Counted from the first letter of the stretch, positions 36,244 to 45,755 are shown. The stretch is DNA of 64,000 bases from Pseudomonas corrugata (GCF_001269905.1 NZ_LHVK01000006.1:1-64000); one strand, 5' to 3'. Numbers and translations: made by a program. Notes: generated from the sequence alone by a model not told the origin.

Positions 36244-36990
36244 GCGCACGGTCAGACCCAACACCACGGTGATGAACACCGGCCGGATGAACTTTGCACC
36301 GCCACTGATGGCGGTGCGGGCGCCGAAGAACGCGCCGATCATCACCGATAGACCCATGCACAGGCCGATGATCCAGTCCACTTGCCCCGAGAACATGAAC
36401 ACCACCAGCGCCGCGATGTTGCTGACGAAGTTCATGCTGCGGGCCACTCCGCTGGCCTTGACCAGATCGATGGGGTAGAGCAGCAGGCTGCTGACGGTCC
36501 AGAATGCGCCCGTGCCGGGACCGGCCACGCCGTCATAGAAGCCCAGGGCAAACCCCTGGGGCGATTGCCATTTCTTTCTGATCGGCGCGTCGCTGTCCAG
36601 CGGCGCCTTGGGCGTGCCGCCGAACAACAGGTACAGGCCACAGGCGAAAACGATGACCGGCAGCATCTTGTTCAGCCATTCAGCAGGCAGGTAATGAGCG
36701 ACGATGGCGCCGCTCAAGGCGCCGACCAGCGTGCCGACCAACGCATGGGTCCATTGTCCTGGATCGAACAGCTTGCGCTTGTAGAAGGTGAAACTGGCCG
36801 TAGCCGAGCCGAAGGTCGCGCTGAGCTTGTTGGTTCCCAGGACCAAGTGCGGTGGCAGGCCGGCGGTCAGCAGTGCCGGGGTAGTCAGCAAGCCACCGCC
36901 ACCGGCGATGGCATCGATGAAACCGGCCAGGAACGCGACAACGGTAAGAATGGCGAGGGTAGTGAGGTCAACGCTGAGTTCAAAAGGCAT
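36211..36990 (-). CDS. TauE/SafE-family sulfite exporter-type membrane protein
   Basis: 259 aa with about eight membrane segments in two similar halves: [22 protein letters not shown] with the glycine-rich family signature, and [20 protein letters not shown] in the second half. The family moves small organic sulfonates, sulfite or other anions. It is convergent with nudC, and their coding ends overlap. Confidence 0.92.
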   Translation of the reverse strand: MPFELSVDLTTLAILTVVAFLAGFIDAIAGGGGLLTTPALLTAGLPPHLVLGTNKLSATFGSATASFTFYKRKLFDPGQWTHALVGTLVGALSGAIVAHYLPAEWLNKMLPVIVFACGLYLLFGGTPKAPLDSDAPIRKKWQSPQGFALGFYDGVAGPGTGAFWTVSSLLLYPIDLVKASGVARSMNFVSNIAALVVFMFSGQVDWIIGLCMGLSVMIGAFFGARTAISGGAKFIRPVFITVVLGLTVRLAWQHWFGMA

Positions 36991-37148
36991 CGAGAGGGCT
37001 TATTCGGCAGGTCGCAGAAGGGCTGCGGGGAAGGCCGGTATAGTACCCATAATGGCTCTGGGCTGCGACTCCGGGATGAAGACACCGCGCACTTCGTGAT
37101 GAGGGAGCCTGCTCTTGCTGGGCTAAGCAATCTCCCCTCGTCGCCCAA

Positions 37149-38321
37149 TCACTCCGGCCGAAACACCGCGCGCAAGCAGTTTTCACGCTTGCTCTTGAAC
37201 ATCGCATAACCCTCCACCGACTGTTCCAGCCCCATGGGGTGAGTGAGCAAGTAGGAAGGGTCCAGTTGCCCGTTCTGGATGTAGTCGAACAGCCGCGTCA
37301 CATATCGCTGCCCCGGTTGCTGGCCCGCGCGCAGGGTCAGGGACTTGTTGACGATGGCGCCCATTGGAAACTTGTCCAGCAGGCCACCATACACCCCGAC
37401 TACCGACACGGTGCCGCCCTTGCGACAGGCTCGGATCGACTGACGCAACACCGTCCCGCGCTCGGTGTGCAGGCGCATCATCTGCTTGGTCTTGCCGTAG
37501 TAATAATCGATCTCGGTGCCGTGGGCCTCCATGCCTACGCAGTCGATACAGCGATCCGGGCCGCGGCCACCAGTAAGTTCCAGCAAGGCGGCATGCACGT
37601 CTGTGGTTTCGTAATTGAGGGCAATCGCACCGGCCTTTTCTTCGGCCAGGCGCAACCGGTCGGGGAAGCGATCGATGGCAATCACCCGTTCGGCCCCCAG
37701 CAGATAGGCGCTGGAAATCGCCATCAATCCGACCCCACCGCAGCCCCAGACCGCCACAGTGTCACCAGGCTGGATGTTGGCGTTATCGGCGGCGAAAAAG
37801 CCGGTGGGCACTGCATCAGAGACGAATACGGCCTGCTCGTCGCTGACTCCTTCGGGGACGCTGAACAGATTGGTATCGGCGAACGGCACGCGGATGTACG
37901 TTGCATGGCTACCCGCAAAACCGCCGAAGGCGTGGCTGTAACCGATGATGCCGCACGCCGGCTGGCCGTAGGCGATGTCCGTCATGCAGGGGTTGGGGTT
38001 GGAGTTGTCACAGCAGGAAAAATCCGCGCGTTGGCAATGCTCGCATTCGCCGCAACCGAGGATCGACACGGTGACGACCCGGTCACCTTTCTTGAACTGC
38101 GTGATGGCCGAACCGGTTTCCACCACTTCGCCCATGAATTCATGGCCGATGATGTCGCCGGCTTGCATAGACGGTACATAGCCGCCCAGCAAGTGCAGGT
38201 CCGAACCGCATACCGACGACAGCGTCACCCGCACAATGGCATCCCGGGGACTGAGAATGGAGGGATCATCGACGGTTTCGACTTGCAGTTTGTTGGGGCC
38301 TTGCCAAGTCAATGCGCGCAT
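37149..38321 (-). CDS. Zinc-dependent alcohol dehydrogenase (MDR family)
   Basis: 390 aa medium-chain dehydrogenase. Catalytic zinc ligands lie in SSVCGSDLH and GHEFMGEV. The structural zinc loop has four Cys (GCGECEHCQRADFSCC). The Rossmann loop is VAVWGCGGVGLMA. The insert around YYYGKTKQ resembles the glutathione-independent formaldehyde-dehydrogenase-like branch. It is coupled to the SRPBCC gene upstream by a 1-nt stop/start overlap (TGATG). Confidence 0.94.
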   Translation of the reverse strand: MRALTWQGPNKLQVETVDDPSILSPRDAIVRVTLSSVCGSDLHLLGGYVPSMQAGDIIGHEFMGEVVETGSAITQFKKGDRVVTVSILGCGECEHCQRADFSCCDNSNPNPCMTDIAYGQPACGIIGYSHAFGGFAGSHATYIRVPFADTNLFSVPEGVSDEQAVFVSDAVPTGFFAADNANIQPGDTVAVWGCGGVGLMAISSAYLLGAERVIAIDRFPDRLRLAEEKAGAIALNYETTDVHAALLELTGGRGPDRCIDCVGMEAHGTEIDYYYGKTKQMMRLHTERGTVLRQSIRACRKGGTVSVVGVYGGLLDKFPMGAIVNKSLTLRAGQQPGQRYVTRLFDYIQNGQLDPSYLLTHPMGLEQSVEGYAMFKSKRENCLRAVFRPE

Positions 38322-39148
38322 CAGGCAGCTCCTCCATTGATAGGCGTGGGTGACGGACCGGTTGATGGAGTGGCGGAGCTCGCCGGGTGGATGAACAGAA
38401 AATCCTTCTCGCCGCGGGGCCGGATCCTGTTGGTGATCACTTCGCCAGTTTCCAATTGCTGCTTGATGCTGCGCAGCAGGTGCAGCAAGGCTTTATCCGA
38501 GAACCTGGAGATGGCGGCGGCCAAGGCATAGCCGGCAGCGCCAAAGCAGGGCTGGCAGGCTACGATGATCTTGATCTGCGTGCCCCGGCCCGTCGGCGCA
38601 TCGCTGAAATGCATCTGGATATCGTGTTTGAACCGGGTGCCCGGTGTGACCACCCAGTGCAACTTGCGACCTTCCTTGGGTTCGCTCTGCTCAAGATCGC
38701 AGTGCAAGATCTTGTCCCTCGGGCCATGGACCTCCCAGCGGTAGGTGCGCTCACCGGTCTGCTCGATGGTATCGACCCAAGGTACCAGAGCGCCCAGGTT
38801 GGCCGGATTGCGGCAGAACGCGAAGACTCCCTCCCTGGGTTTACCGATCGTGATGCTGCGGGAGATCACTTTGCTTGAATCCCACCCCCGATCCTGTTCG
38901 AAAGCCTGCTCGAACGGGCTGTGGGTGAGCGCTTGCTTGACCCGGCACGCGCCTGAGTAAGCGCGCCAGGCCGCGCAAGCCCCCAGCAGAACCTGAGGCC
39001 AACCCCTGAGTCCGCCCTGGCGCAACCCGGTGGCGATCAGCAGGGTGCCCGCCAATAGTGAAACTGCACGCTCCGGCATACCGAGATTGGGGTGCGAGGG
39101 ACTCGGCACCGCAGCCCGGCCCGCTACCAGTGGTGGGCGTTCAGTCAT
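38321..39148 (-). CDS. SRPBCC-domain protein with N-terminal membrane segment
   Basis: 275 aa from the ATG at 39148 (AAGGAG 8 nt upstream). Residues about 25-75 (PERAVSLLAGTLLIATGL, WPQVLLGACAAWRAYSG) form a hydrophobic hairpin of the DUF2892 kind. The rest is a SRPBCC/polyketide-cyclase-like domain (SITIGKPREGVFAFCRNPAN, TRFKHDIQMHF). The pair with a zinc alcohol dehydrogenase is common in proteobacteria, often in stress loci. The ligand is unknown. Confidence 0.88.
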   Translation of the reverse strand: MTERPPLVAGRAAVPSPSHPNLGMPERAVSLLAGTLLIATGLRQGGLRGWPQVLLGACAAWRAYSGACRVKQALTHSPFEQAFEQDRGWDSSKVISRSITIGKPREGVFAFCRNPANLGALVPWVDTIEQTGERTYRWEVHGPRDKILHCDLEQSEPKEGRKLHWVVTPGTRFKHDIQMHFSDAPTGRGTQIKIIVACQPCFGAAGYALAAAISRFSDKALLHLLRSIKQQLETGEVITNRIRPRGEKDFLFIHPASSATPSTGPSPTPINGGAA

Positions 39149-39346
39149 GATGCTGCTCCTTATCAATCCAGAGGCGACATAAGGAATGAGCCGCCGCGGC
39201 TGTGGTTGTTCCATCGTCATCTCGGGTTTCCGATGAGTCGGATTCTCTTCCGGGGTGGTCGAAGGCTTCACTGCACGGTGCATGGCTTTGGGAAACGAGA
39301 TGAGAAAGGCTGGCCCACAGGACGATTTTTTTTTGAAATCAAGGGG

Positions 39347-39375
39347 TTGTCAGCTTTGGCAAATGAGTACATAAT
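39347..39375 (+). promoter_or_regulatory. Sigma-70 promoter for tRNA-Cys (and tRNA-Leu)
   Basis: TTGTCA, a 17-bp spacer and CATAAT, followed by the GC-rich discriminator TGCGCCC typical of stable RNA promoters. It lies about 125 bp upstream of tRNA-Cys, leaving a long 5' leader with no recognised gene. Confidence 0.7.
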
Positions 39376-39503
39376 TGCGCCCATCGAATGCGTTGGGGCG
39401 TAAAAAAACCTAACGTTTTCAAGGAGATAGCGCTTAGTCAGCGATTTTCTCCAGATCAGGTTAGTACACGGTTGATGTGGTTTCATTGCATCAGGCGTTT
39501 TGA

Positions 39504-39577
39504 GGCCGAATAGCAAAATGGTTATGCAGTGGATTGCAAATCCACCTACGCCGGTTCGATTCCGACTTCGGCCTCCA
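39504..39577 (+). tRNA. tRNA-Cys (GCA)
   Basis: 74 nt with encoded CCA. The acceptor arms GGCCGAA and TTCGGCC pair fully. The anticodon arm is GTGGATTGCAAATCCAC with GCA, and the T arm is CCGGTTCGATTCCGA-like. Confidence 0.97.
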
Positions 39578-39581
39578 CTAT

Positions 39582-39622
39582 AAAAAAGCTCTGTAGATCG
39601 ATGATTTACAGAGCTTTTTTCT
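39582..39622 (+). terminator. Intrinsic terminator after tRNA-Cys
   Basis: AAAAAAGCTCTGTA and TACAGAGCTTTTTT form a long stem ending in a T run just after the CCA end, so tRNA-Leu may need its own promoter or read-through. Confidence 0.85.
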
Positions 39623-39774
39623 TTCTAGGGCAATGAAGCTTTTTGTCTTGAAAACGACATGGGCAACCTTGCTTCGTCGAGGAGGGATGTATATATTTCG
39701 TCCCTCTGCTGTACCAGCCTCGATACTGCCGGATCTTCTGATCCGCCGTTTACTGGAGGCTTGGCCGCGCTACC

Positions 39775-39861
39775 GCCCGAATGGCGAAACTGGTAGACGC
39801 ATGGGACTTAAAATCCCCCGCTCGTAAGGGCGTGCCGGTTCGATTCCGGCTTCGGGCACCA
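39775..39861 (+). tRNA. tRNA-Leu (TAA)
   Basis: 87 nt with encoded CCA and a long variable arm. Acceptor GCCCGAA pairs with TTCGGGC. The anticodon loop ACTTAAAAT gives UAA. D-arm GGCGAAACTGGTAGACGC is typical of tRNA-Leu. Confidence 0.97.
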
Positions 39862-39868
39862 TATAAAA

Positions 39869-39906
39869 CAAAGGGTTGCGTGAGGTATCTCAGGCAACCC
39901 TTTTTG
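39869..39906 (+). terminator. Intrinsic terminator after tRNA-Leu
   Basis: AAAGGGTTGC and GCAACCCTTT pair, with an inner TGAG/CTCA extension, and a T run follows. Confidence 0.85.
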
Positions 39907-39941
39907 TTTGCACCTCAGTCTCCCGAGAGTGCGGGCCGCCC

Positions 39942-40304
39942 TCATAGCCGCCGCCTGAAGGCCTCAAGTATTTCCCGCATCCCCTTTTTCATCTGCAATT
40001 GCGCAATGGTGTCCAGCGGATACCAGAGGCAATCACTGATTTCATTCTGTGGCCTGGCCGCCCCGATGTCGCTGACTGAGGCCTCGAATACATGATGCAG
40101 GGTATCGCCGTCGCTGAGGCGCATCAGGTACAACAGGTTTTCGGCGCCCAAGCCAGTTTCTTCTGCAAGTTCTCTGAAGGCGGCATCGGCATGGCTTTCC
40201 CCGTGTTCGACGGCGCCGCCTGGCAAGGCCCAACGGCTATTGGGTTTGCGCACCAGCAAAATATGGCGATTTTCCTCGCAGATGACGGTCGCTCGAATTT
40301 TCAT
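39942..40304 (-). CDS. Nudix hydrolase, short form
   Basis: 120 aa from the ATG at 40304; an upstream GTG at 40310 would add two residues. The Nudix box is GGAVEHGESHADAAFRELAEET, with the RELAEE core intact. It consists of the Nudix fold alone, like MutT- or ADP-ribose-type enzymes. It is convergent with the tRNA-Leu transcription unit. It is the third Nudix gene in the window and not closely similar to the other two. Confidence 0.9.
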   Translation of the reverse strand: MKIRATVICEENRHILLVRKPNSRWALPGGAVEHGESHADAAFRELAEETGLGAENLLYLMRLSDGDTLHHVFEASVSDIGAARPQNEISDCLWYPLDTIAQLQMKKGMREILEAFRRRL

Positions 40305-40583
40305 GGGCACGCTCGTTCAGTGACTGTCATTAAAGTGAAATATAAATGAAATATTAAAGCCCCGTCATCGTCAGTTCCAGCAACATATATAGGCTCATAC
40401 CCTTACGACCGCAGCGCTGCGGAAAAGACTGAACTTCATTTTGTGCTTTGATTCGTCATCTGTCGGTTTTCCCGACCTTGCCTGCATTCATGACCGGCCA
40501 TCGCCAAAAATGAATCAGATCCGAAAATAGGTATCCATCTTGGGTGGATGGCCGACCCCTGGGCAGTGGGGGAGAGAGGAAAG

Positions 40584-40769
40584 ATGACTACTGTTGAAGA
40601 TTTCAAAGTCAAATCCCATGAGCTCCTGGTGGAGCTCGACTCGGCGACATCGGAGATGATGACGCTCATTTGTGCCCATCAGATGTCCGGGGACGCTTGG
40701 GAAGAAGCCGTAAGGCGTCAGCACGAAGCTTATGAGCGATGGGTCGGTTATATGAACGAGCGCGCCTAG
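40584..40769 (+). CDS. Small hypothetical protein
   Basis: 61 aa from the ATG at 40584 (GAGAGAGGA upstream). It is soluble, acidic and probably helical (VEDFKVKSHELLVELDSATS, WEEAVRRQHEAYERWVGYM). No family was recognised. A good ribosome site and Pseudomonas-like codon use support a real gene. Confidence 0.7.
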   Translation: MTTVEDFKVKSHELLVELDSATSEMMTLICAHQMSGDAWEEAVRRQHEAYERWVGYMNERA

Positions 40770-40965
40770 ACCTGCCGAGCCAGATTCTTTGAACCGACCC
40801 GGAGAGCCTGTGCCTAATCAACAGTGACCTGTGTGGCTGATTCGTACCGGCCACCAGGCTCTGTACGAAAAACCTTGATACTCGTTCATGCTGCGTTGAA
40901 AACAGCCTGACCTTCGTCTCAAGACTTTTCGTACAGCGCCAAGAGACCGTCAGGAGGATTGGGCC

Positions 40966-41193
40966 ATGTCTGAATTAGCCAGTTATTTCTGGATTGCTGC
41001 CGCGGTGCTTCTATTGCTCGTGGATTTGTGGGCGATCGTCAGCGTGTTTCGTAGTGACAAGTCGGCCGGGACCAAGGCGGGTTGGGCCTTGTTGCTGATC
41101 ATTCTGCCGGTGCTGGGTTTGATCATCTGGGGCGTTGCCGGGCCAAGGGGGATCAAGGAAGGGCCCTCCTCGCCGGAGCACAGCAAAGGCTAA
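40966..41193 (+). CDS. Small PLDc_N-type membrane protein
   Basis: 75 aa from the ATG at 40966, with AGGAGG upstream. Two membrane helices (YFWIAAAVLLLLVDLWAIV and AGWALLLIILPVLGLIIWG) enclose a short charged loop, as in the N-terminal domain of cardiolipin synthases (PLDc_N family). No catalytic HKD domain is attached. The function of stand-alone copies is not known. Confidence 0.82.
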   Translation: MSELASYFWIAAAVLLLLVDLWAIVSVFRSDKSAGTKAGWALLLIILPVLGLIIWGVAGPRGIKEGPSSPEHSKG

Positions 41194-41292
41194 CGGTTCT
41201 GCCAGCGGCCGCCGGTGCTTTCACAGTCTTTTTGTGCTTGTTGCAGTGGCTCGACGCGATGGTAATACCAGATGATTTGCGCATGATCGGGA

Positions 41293-41445
41293 ATGTTGAC
41301 CGAGCCACCGCCGCTGTCTTTGCTGGTGGCGCTCCTTTTCGCGGTTTTCTGCATCTATCAATTTCGAGGTGCAATAGAATTCCGCATTCCATCGGCTTTC
41401 CAGCCGGTAGAACTCAGGAGAAGCTGGGCTGACGCAAAGCGCTAG
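41293..41445 (+). CDS. Possible small membrane protein
   Basis: 50 codons starting MLTEPPPLSLLVALLFAVFC, with one N-terminal hydrophobic helix and a basic C-terminal half ending SWADAKR. CGGGA lies very close to the ATG; a start at the next codon (TTG) is also possible. Codon third positions are about 62 percent G or C, compatible with a gene but not proof. It ends overlapping the stop of the convergent small gene by 4 nt. Confidence 0.3.
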   Translation: MLTEPPPLSLLVALLFAVFCIYQFRGAIEFRIPSAFQPVELRRSWADAKR

Positions 41446-41672
41446 CGGAACTTGGGCAAAGGCCGTTCAATGGGCTTGAGGGATGACAGTGCGTGCTGGA
41501 TCGATGGAACGTCTTTATCGATATCGTTCAGGCGATCCCGGATACGCATGGCAGTCGGGTGCCCGCCATTGTGGTCGACCCAGTCGGCAATTTCCTTGCA
41601 AGCCGCCGTCAGGCGGGTCTGGCGCGATTCCAGCAGGGTGAGCAGGGTGGTGATGGACTCTTTTTCAGACAT
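41442..41672 (-). CDS. Small hypothetical helical protein
   Basis: 76 aa; GGAGGTG upstream of the ATG supports the start. It is predicted helical and soluble (ESITTLLTLLESRQTRLTAA, RDRLNDIDKDVPSIQHAL). No family was recognised. It is a stand-alone gene. Confidence 0.75.
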   Translation of the reverse strand: MSEKESITTLLTLLESRQTRLTAACKEIADWVDHNGGHPTAMRIRDRLNDIDKDVPSIQHALSSLKPIERPLPKFR

Positions 41673-41821
41673 GTCACACCTCCATTCAGGGTTGATGAGG
41701 CAGCACGAAACCCGCCGCAGACGGGTCGTACTGTCGTTTAAGCGTAGTTCAGTTATTGCCGGTTTGCCGGGGGATACGGCGCCCGGCGGGTAGCCGGCGC
41801 CGAATGATGAAGGTCACGAAA

Positions 41822-42076
41822 TCAGCCGGACTCCTTGATCCAGGTGGGCGCGACGCTCGCTCGCCAGCGCACGTCGGTGATGCCATATTTTTCCGCAAGG
41901 GGTTTGGTAACCCGCTTGACTTTCTCCCTCCCGAATTTGGGTATGCGCCCGACACCTGCGTCGCAACTGGCCCAATGCCAAGCTTCGGAGTTATTCATCG
42001 CTTCGGCTCGAATGATGAATGACTTGGGCTCGCCATGGAGCATGTAATCGATGATGTAAAGCGATGGCCCGCCCAT
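41822..42076 (-). CDS. DUF6555-like small protein
   Basis: 84 aa with GGGAGGATTT before the ATG. The core (YIIDYMLHGEPKSFIIRAEA, EAWHWASCDAGVGRIPKFGR, LAEKYGITDVRWRAS) matches, from memory, a small Pseudomonas family of unknown function called DUF6555. A single domain, probably cytoplasmic. Confidence 0.8.
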   Translation of the reverse strand: MGGPSLYIIDYMLHGEPKSFIIRAEAMNNSEAWHWASCDAGVGRIPKFGREKVKRVTKPLAEKYGITDVRWRASVAPTWIKESG

Positions 42077-42311
42077 AAATCCTCCCTAATTAGTCCTATA
42101 CGGATGGATGCGGAGGCGTTCGGAAAATTCAATCCAATTTCCGGACGGTCGAAATAGACCGGTCAGGCGCCAGGCCTGGTCAATGACAAGCGAGACGAAG
42201 CAGTGCTCACCGCCAGGAACCAAACCCGGTTAACCTTCTCCAAGGTGGGCTTCAAACATCATGCGCCAGGGAGCGGAGGCGTAGCAGTGCGGTATTACCT
42301 AAAGGCAGAAC

Positions 42312-43211
42312 ATGAAAAACATCGCCAGGGCGCTGGTCATTGCGGTCATCGCCAGCGGTTTGTCGGGGTGCATCGGCTCACCCATCGAATTGACTGCGCA
42401 AACCGAGCAACGTTTGCGTGAACAACCCCCGATCCGTTTCCTGCTGACCTTCGATGACGGTCCGAGCGCATCCTCCTTCTGGAACCCGAGCATTGACGTA
42501 TTGGATGCCCTTGCACAGAACCCGGTCCAACCCGGGATCAAGGCAGTATTCTTTGTCCAGACCCGTGCCTGGCGCGCCGGCGATAGCGATATCGGCCGCT
42601 CGGTGATGCATCGTGAGCAAAGCGAAGGTCACGTACTGGGTTTTCATACGGCCACCCATTGGCACACCAATCATCGCTCCCTGAGTCCCGAGGACCTGGA
42701 ACAGTCGCTCATCGACGGTGGAACCGACATTGCTGCCATCACCGGTGCGGCGCCGACCCTGGTAAGGCCGCCGTTCTGGAGTTATGACCGGCGCACGTTC
42801 GCGGCCTACCAACGGCATGGCATGCATGTACTGCTCACCGACCTGAGTGCCAACGACGGCAAGATCTGGGGGATTACCGTCAGTCCGCGACGACGGATCA
42901 ACCTGGTCCGCCAGCTCTCCGAAGTGCGCGAGCGCATCGCGGCCGGGCAATTGCCTGCAGTCGATGGCGTGATTCCGGTGGTTGTGACGTTCCACGATCT
43001 CAATCGCTATACCGCTCGACACGCCCGGGAATACCTGCAGATCCTGATCGACAGCGCCAGGGTTACGGGCGTGAGGACCGACGCCAAGCCATTCTATGAC
43101 GATCGCCAGGCGCTGACGCGGGCGGCCATGGCGCGTACGGTCAAGGAAAGCGGCCAGCCGGTGCGCTTGCCCGGCCTGTGGGATTGGCTTTGGGACTCGG
43201 ATTCGCACTGA
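42312..43211 (+). CDS. Polysaccharide deacetylase family lipoprotein
   Basis: 299 aa. A lipoprotein signal ends in LSGC at residue 20. NodB-type motifs are TFDDGPS (Asp-Asp, about residue 47), HTATHWHTNH (His-x3-His metal site), RPPFWSYD and FHDLNRYT. It likely removes acetyl groups from an envelope or extracellular glycan, anchored at the periplasmic face. It is not next to glycan biosynthesis genes, so the substrate is open. Confidence 0.92.
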   Translation: MKNIARALVIAVIASGLSGCIGSPIELTAQTEQRLREQPPIRFLLTFDDGPSASSFWNPSIDVLDALAQNPVQPGIKAVFFVQTRAWRAGDSDIGRSVMHREQSEGHVLGFHTATHWHTNHRSLSPEDLEQSLIDGGTDIAAITGAAPTLVRPPFWSYDRRTFAAYQRHGMHVLLTDLSANDGKIWGITVSPRRRINLVRQLSEVRERIAAGQLPAVDGVIPVVVTFHDLNRYTARHAREYLQILIDSARVTGVRTDAKPFYDDRQALTRAAMARTVKESGQPVRLPGLWDWLWDSDSH

Positions 43212-43298
43212 AGGATGTGGCGACGTTCGGTCGTCTCTACGGCGCAACTGAGTGTAAGGTAGGCGATGTAACCCTTGGTCCTACCGGAGGAGGTGACG

Positions 43299-43490
43299 AT
43301 GAGTACCGCAATGCTGACGAAAATGCACATCAACGGTTATGACGTTCTCAGCGTAAACAGCGGCCCATGGAGAGTCTGTACCCAGGCTGACCGGTTGGGT
43401 TCCTTCGCTTCGCGTGAAGAAGCACTGGCTTACGCCGCGGCGTTGCCGACCAGGAGAGACCGCGAGGCGCGGGCGACGAACGCCAAATAA
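43299..43490 (+). CDS. Small hypothetical protein (DUF2188-like)
   Basis: 63 aa from the ATG at 43299, chosen because GGAGGAGG precedes it. The beta-strand pattern WRVCTQADRLGSFASREEAL and the following helix resemble small DUF2188-type domains, a weak assignment. The C-terminus is basic (RRDREARATNAK). Confidence 0.65.
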   Translation: MSTAMLTKMHINGYDVLSVNSGPWRVCTQADRLGSFASREEALAYAAALPTRRDREARATNAK

Positions 43491-43509
43491 CCGCGGCGGA
43501 CGCTAACCC

Positions 43510-43670
43510 CGTGGGAACGGGCTGCCCGCGAAGGCATCGGCAGATCCAGCCTCGATGCAACTGAGCCAACGCCATCGCGAGCAGGCTCGCTCCCACAAGT
43601 ATTCCGAGTGATCACACCAGCTGTGTTTGCCAGCAAGACCTGTGGGAGCGGGCTTGCTCGCGATGGCGTC
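43510..43670. repeat. REPIN plus single REP arm
   Basis: A pair of inverted arms (CGTGGGAACGGGCTGCCCGC and GCGAGCAGGCTCGCTCCCAC) at 43510-43598 is followed by one more arm, TGTGGGAGCGGGCTTGCTCG, at 43641. All belong to the GTGGGAGCG family. Confidence 0.82.
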
Positions 43671-43699
43671 GGCACGTCCACCAACGATGTTCGCCTTGC

Positions 43700-45493
43700 T
43701 CAGGGCTGCGCCAGTTCCAGCGGAATCTCCAGCGTGAAGAGGGCGCCTTGACCAGGTCCGTCACTATGGACATGGAGACGGCCATTCATCTCGACTGCTG
43801 CCAAGGCGCAGCTGTGCAAACCGAACCCATGGCCATCCTTGCGAGTCGTGAATCCGTGATTGAAGATGCGGGCCAGATTATCGGGGGCAATACCTTCACC
43901 TAGATCCTTGACGCTGAGGCATAGCGTTGTCCGGTCGATGATCCGTATGCCCAGGGTCATCTCCCGTGGTTCGGGCACATGGGACATTGCGAACTTTGCA
44001 TTACTGATCAGGTTGATCAGAACCAGCAGCAGCCTGTGTTTATCGCCCAGGATCATGGGCGTGTCTTGATATTCCTTGATGACAGTGACGTGGTGCCGGC
44101 TCAGCGCACCCGAGTTCATACGTAATGCATCTTCGAACAAGTCACTGACATTGAGCGGTTCGATCAGCCGTGCCGCCCCGGCATAGGATTGTTGTGTGGT
44201 GACAATTTCCTTGATGTGGTCGACGCTCTTGGTCAGCTGCGCCAGTTCATCGATGAGCAATGCTTGCTCGGCGGCGATGGAATCGACCAGTTCGTTGAAG
44301 TAACGGGGGAGCAACTTGCCCTTCTCATCGAGGGTAATGAACTGGCCCAGGTCGCCGGCGTGTTCATTCATCATATTGACCGCTTTTCCGAGTCCCAGTG
44401 TCTTGCTGTTCTTCAATTTGCGGGTAACGAGCTCCGCGGAAATGTTCACGCTGTTAAGCACGTTCCCGACGTTGTGCAGTACGTTGGTGGCGATCTCGGC
44501 CATGCCCGCCATTCGCGCCGCGTCCACGAGCTCACGCTCGGCCTCCATCAGTTCACGAGTGCGCTCTTCGACCCGTTCCTCCAGTCGTTCATTGGACGAC
44601 TGCAACGCCTGGTTGATCAGGTTGATGACGGCGTAGCTGCGCACCAATCGTACGGCCAGGTAGATCATCAGCAACGCCATGAGCGTGGCGCACACGCCCA
44701 GGTAGATGTGATATTGACGTTCTGTTTCAGCTGTCCGGCGCTGTGTCTCATTCAACAGTTCATTGATGTTATCCAGCTCCTGGGCCACCGGAATCACGTT
44801 GATGCGGTCAAGCAGATCATTGACGATCGGCTGCTCCTCGATAATCGACCGGACATGCTGCGTCAGCGTGATAAAGGGAGGCTGGTAGGAGGCGGGCAAC
44901 TGCTGGATGTAGTTCTTCAGCTCGTCCAATTGACTCTCTATCTGCCTGGCTTTGTCTGATGTGACATACGCCGCGTACTCCAGGGTCGTCAAGGTCAGTT
45001 CAAGGACATTGGAGGCAGCTGTCAGACGCTCCGTCGCACTGCCGATGTTCAACGTCTTGAGCAGTGCCTGAATGTCATCCTCGGCCGTGGGCAACGCATC
45101 CAGGGCTGTACGCAAGCTAGCATTGTGCTGTTCGAACTCTTCTACCAGCAGGGTCTTGTTCTTGATCGCGTCGACATAACCCTGGCGCCTGGAGTTCCAA
45201 AGTGCGGCCAAGGGGCCTGCGTTGTTGAGCTGTTCCAGTTGCTCCCATCGACTGCCCGCTTCCGGCGGCGGCGCCAGCGACAGGTTGTTATTGACGCCGA
45301 TCTTCTTCCTCAGAATCTTGACGTTCCAGTTGGCGTCGGACTGTTTGAGTTGCCGGATGAAATCACGAGATTCGAAGTAGGTTGTGGTGTCGTACGTATA
45401 CGACTTGATCAGAAAGAATATCAAGGCCGAGAAAACGGCCAGCGCGACAGCCAACAAGGCAGGCCACTTATATTTTTGGATAATTGTGGTCAC
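43700..45493 (-). CDS. Orphan membrane sensor histidine kinase
   Basis: 597 aa with a GTG start (AGGAG 7 nt upstream). TM1 is near residues 12-30 and TM2 near 268-288; between them lies a helical periplasmic sensor of about 235 residues. A coiled coil (SSNERLEERVEERTRELMEA) leads to the H-box EIATNVLHNVGNVLNSV (phospho-acceptor His). The ATPase domain has LINLISNAKFAM (N box), DLGEGI and GHGFGLHS (G boxes). No response regulator gene is adjacent, so its partner is elsewhere. The sensor belongs to no family I recognise. Confidence 0.92.
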   Translation of the reverse strand: MTTIIQKYKWPALLAVALAVFSALIFFLIKSYTYDTTTYFESRDFIRQLKQSDANWNVKILRKKIGVNNNLSLAPPPEAGSRWEQLEQLNNAGPLAALWNSRRQGYVDAIKNKTLLVEEFEQHNASLRTALDALPTAEDDIQALLKTLNIGSATERLTAASNVLELTLTTLEYAAYVTSDKARQIESQLDELKNYIQQLPASYQPPFITLTQHVRSIIEEQPIVNDLLDRINVIPVAQELDNINELLNETQRRTAETERQYHIYLGVCATLMALLMIYLAVRLVRSYAVINLINQALQSSNERLEERVEERTRELMEAERELVDAARMAGMAEIATNVLHNVGNVLNSVNISAELVTRKLKNSKTLGLGKAVNMMNEHAGDLGQFITLDEKGKLLPRYFNELVDSIAAEQALLIDELAQLTKSVDHIKEIVTTQQSYAGAARLIEPLNVSDLFEDALRMNSGALSRHHVTVIKEYQDTPMILGDKHRLLLVLINLISNAKFAMSHVPEPREMTLGIRIIDRTTLCLSVKDLGEGIAPDNLARIFNHGFTTRKDGHGFGLHSCALAAVEMNGRLHVHSDGPGQGALFTLEIPLELAQP

Positions 45494-45755
45494 GCTGTTC
45501 TCCTGTCCGGGATGTTGATCGACGGATTCGCCGGGCTTCCGGATCGGGCAAGGTTTTCAGGGGGTGGGACGATGAGCTGAAGCTGTATGGATCGGATGGG
45601 ATGGCGCGCTGGCCTGTTTATGCCTGGGTACACGTTGAGCTCCCTGCTAACGATGAACTGTGGGTTCGTCATTCAGGCCAGTGTAGCGCTAACGGGGAAC
45701 GGGGCGATGTTCCTGCTGGGAAACAGGCGCGGCCATGGCGGGCCGCGCCGCAGAA

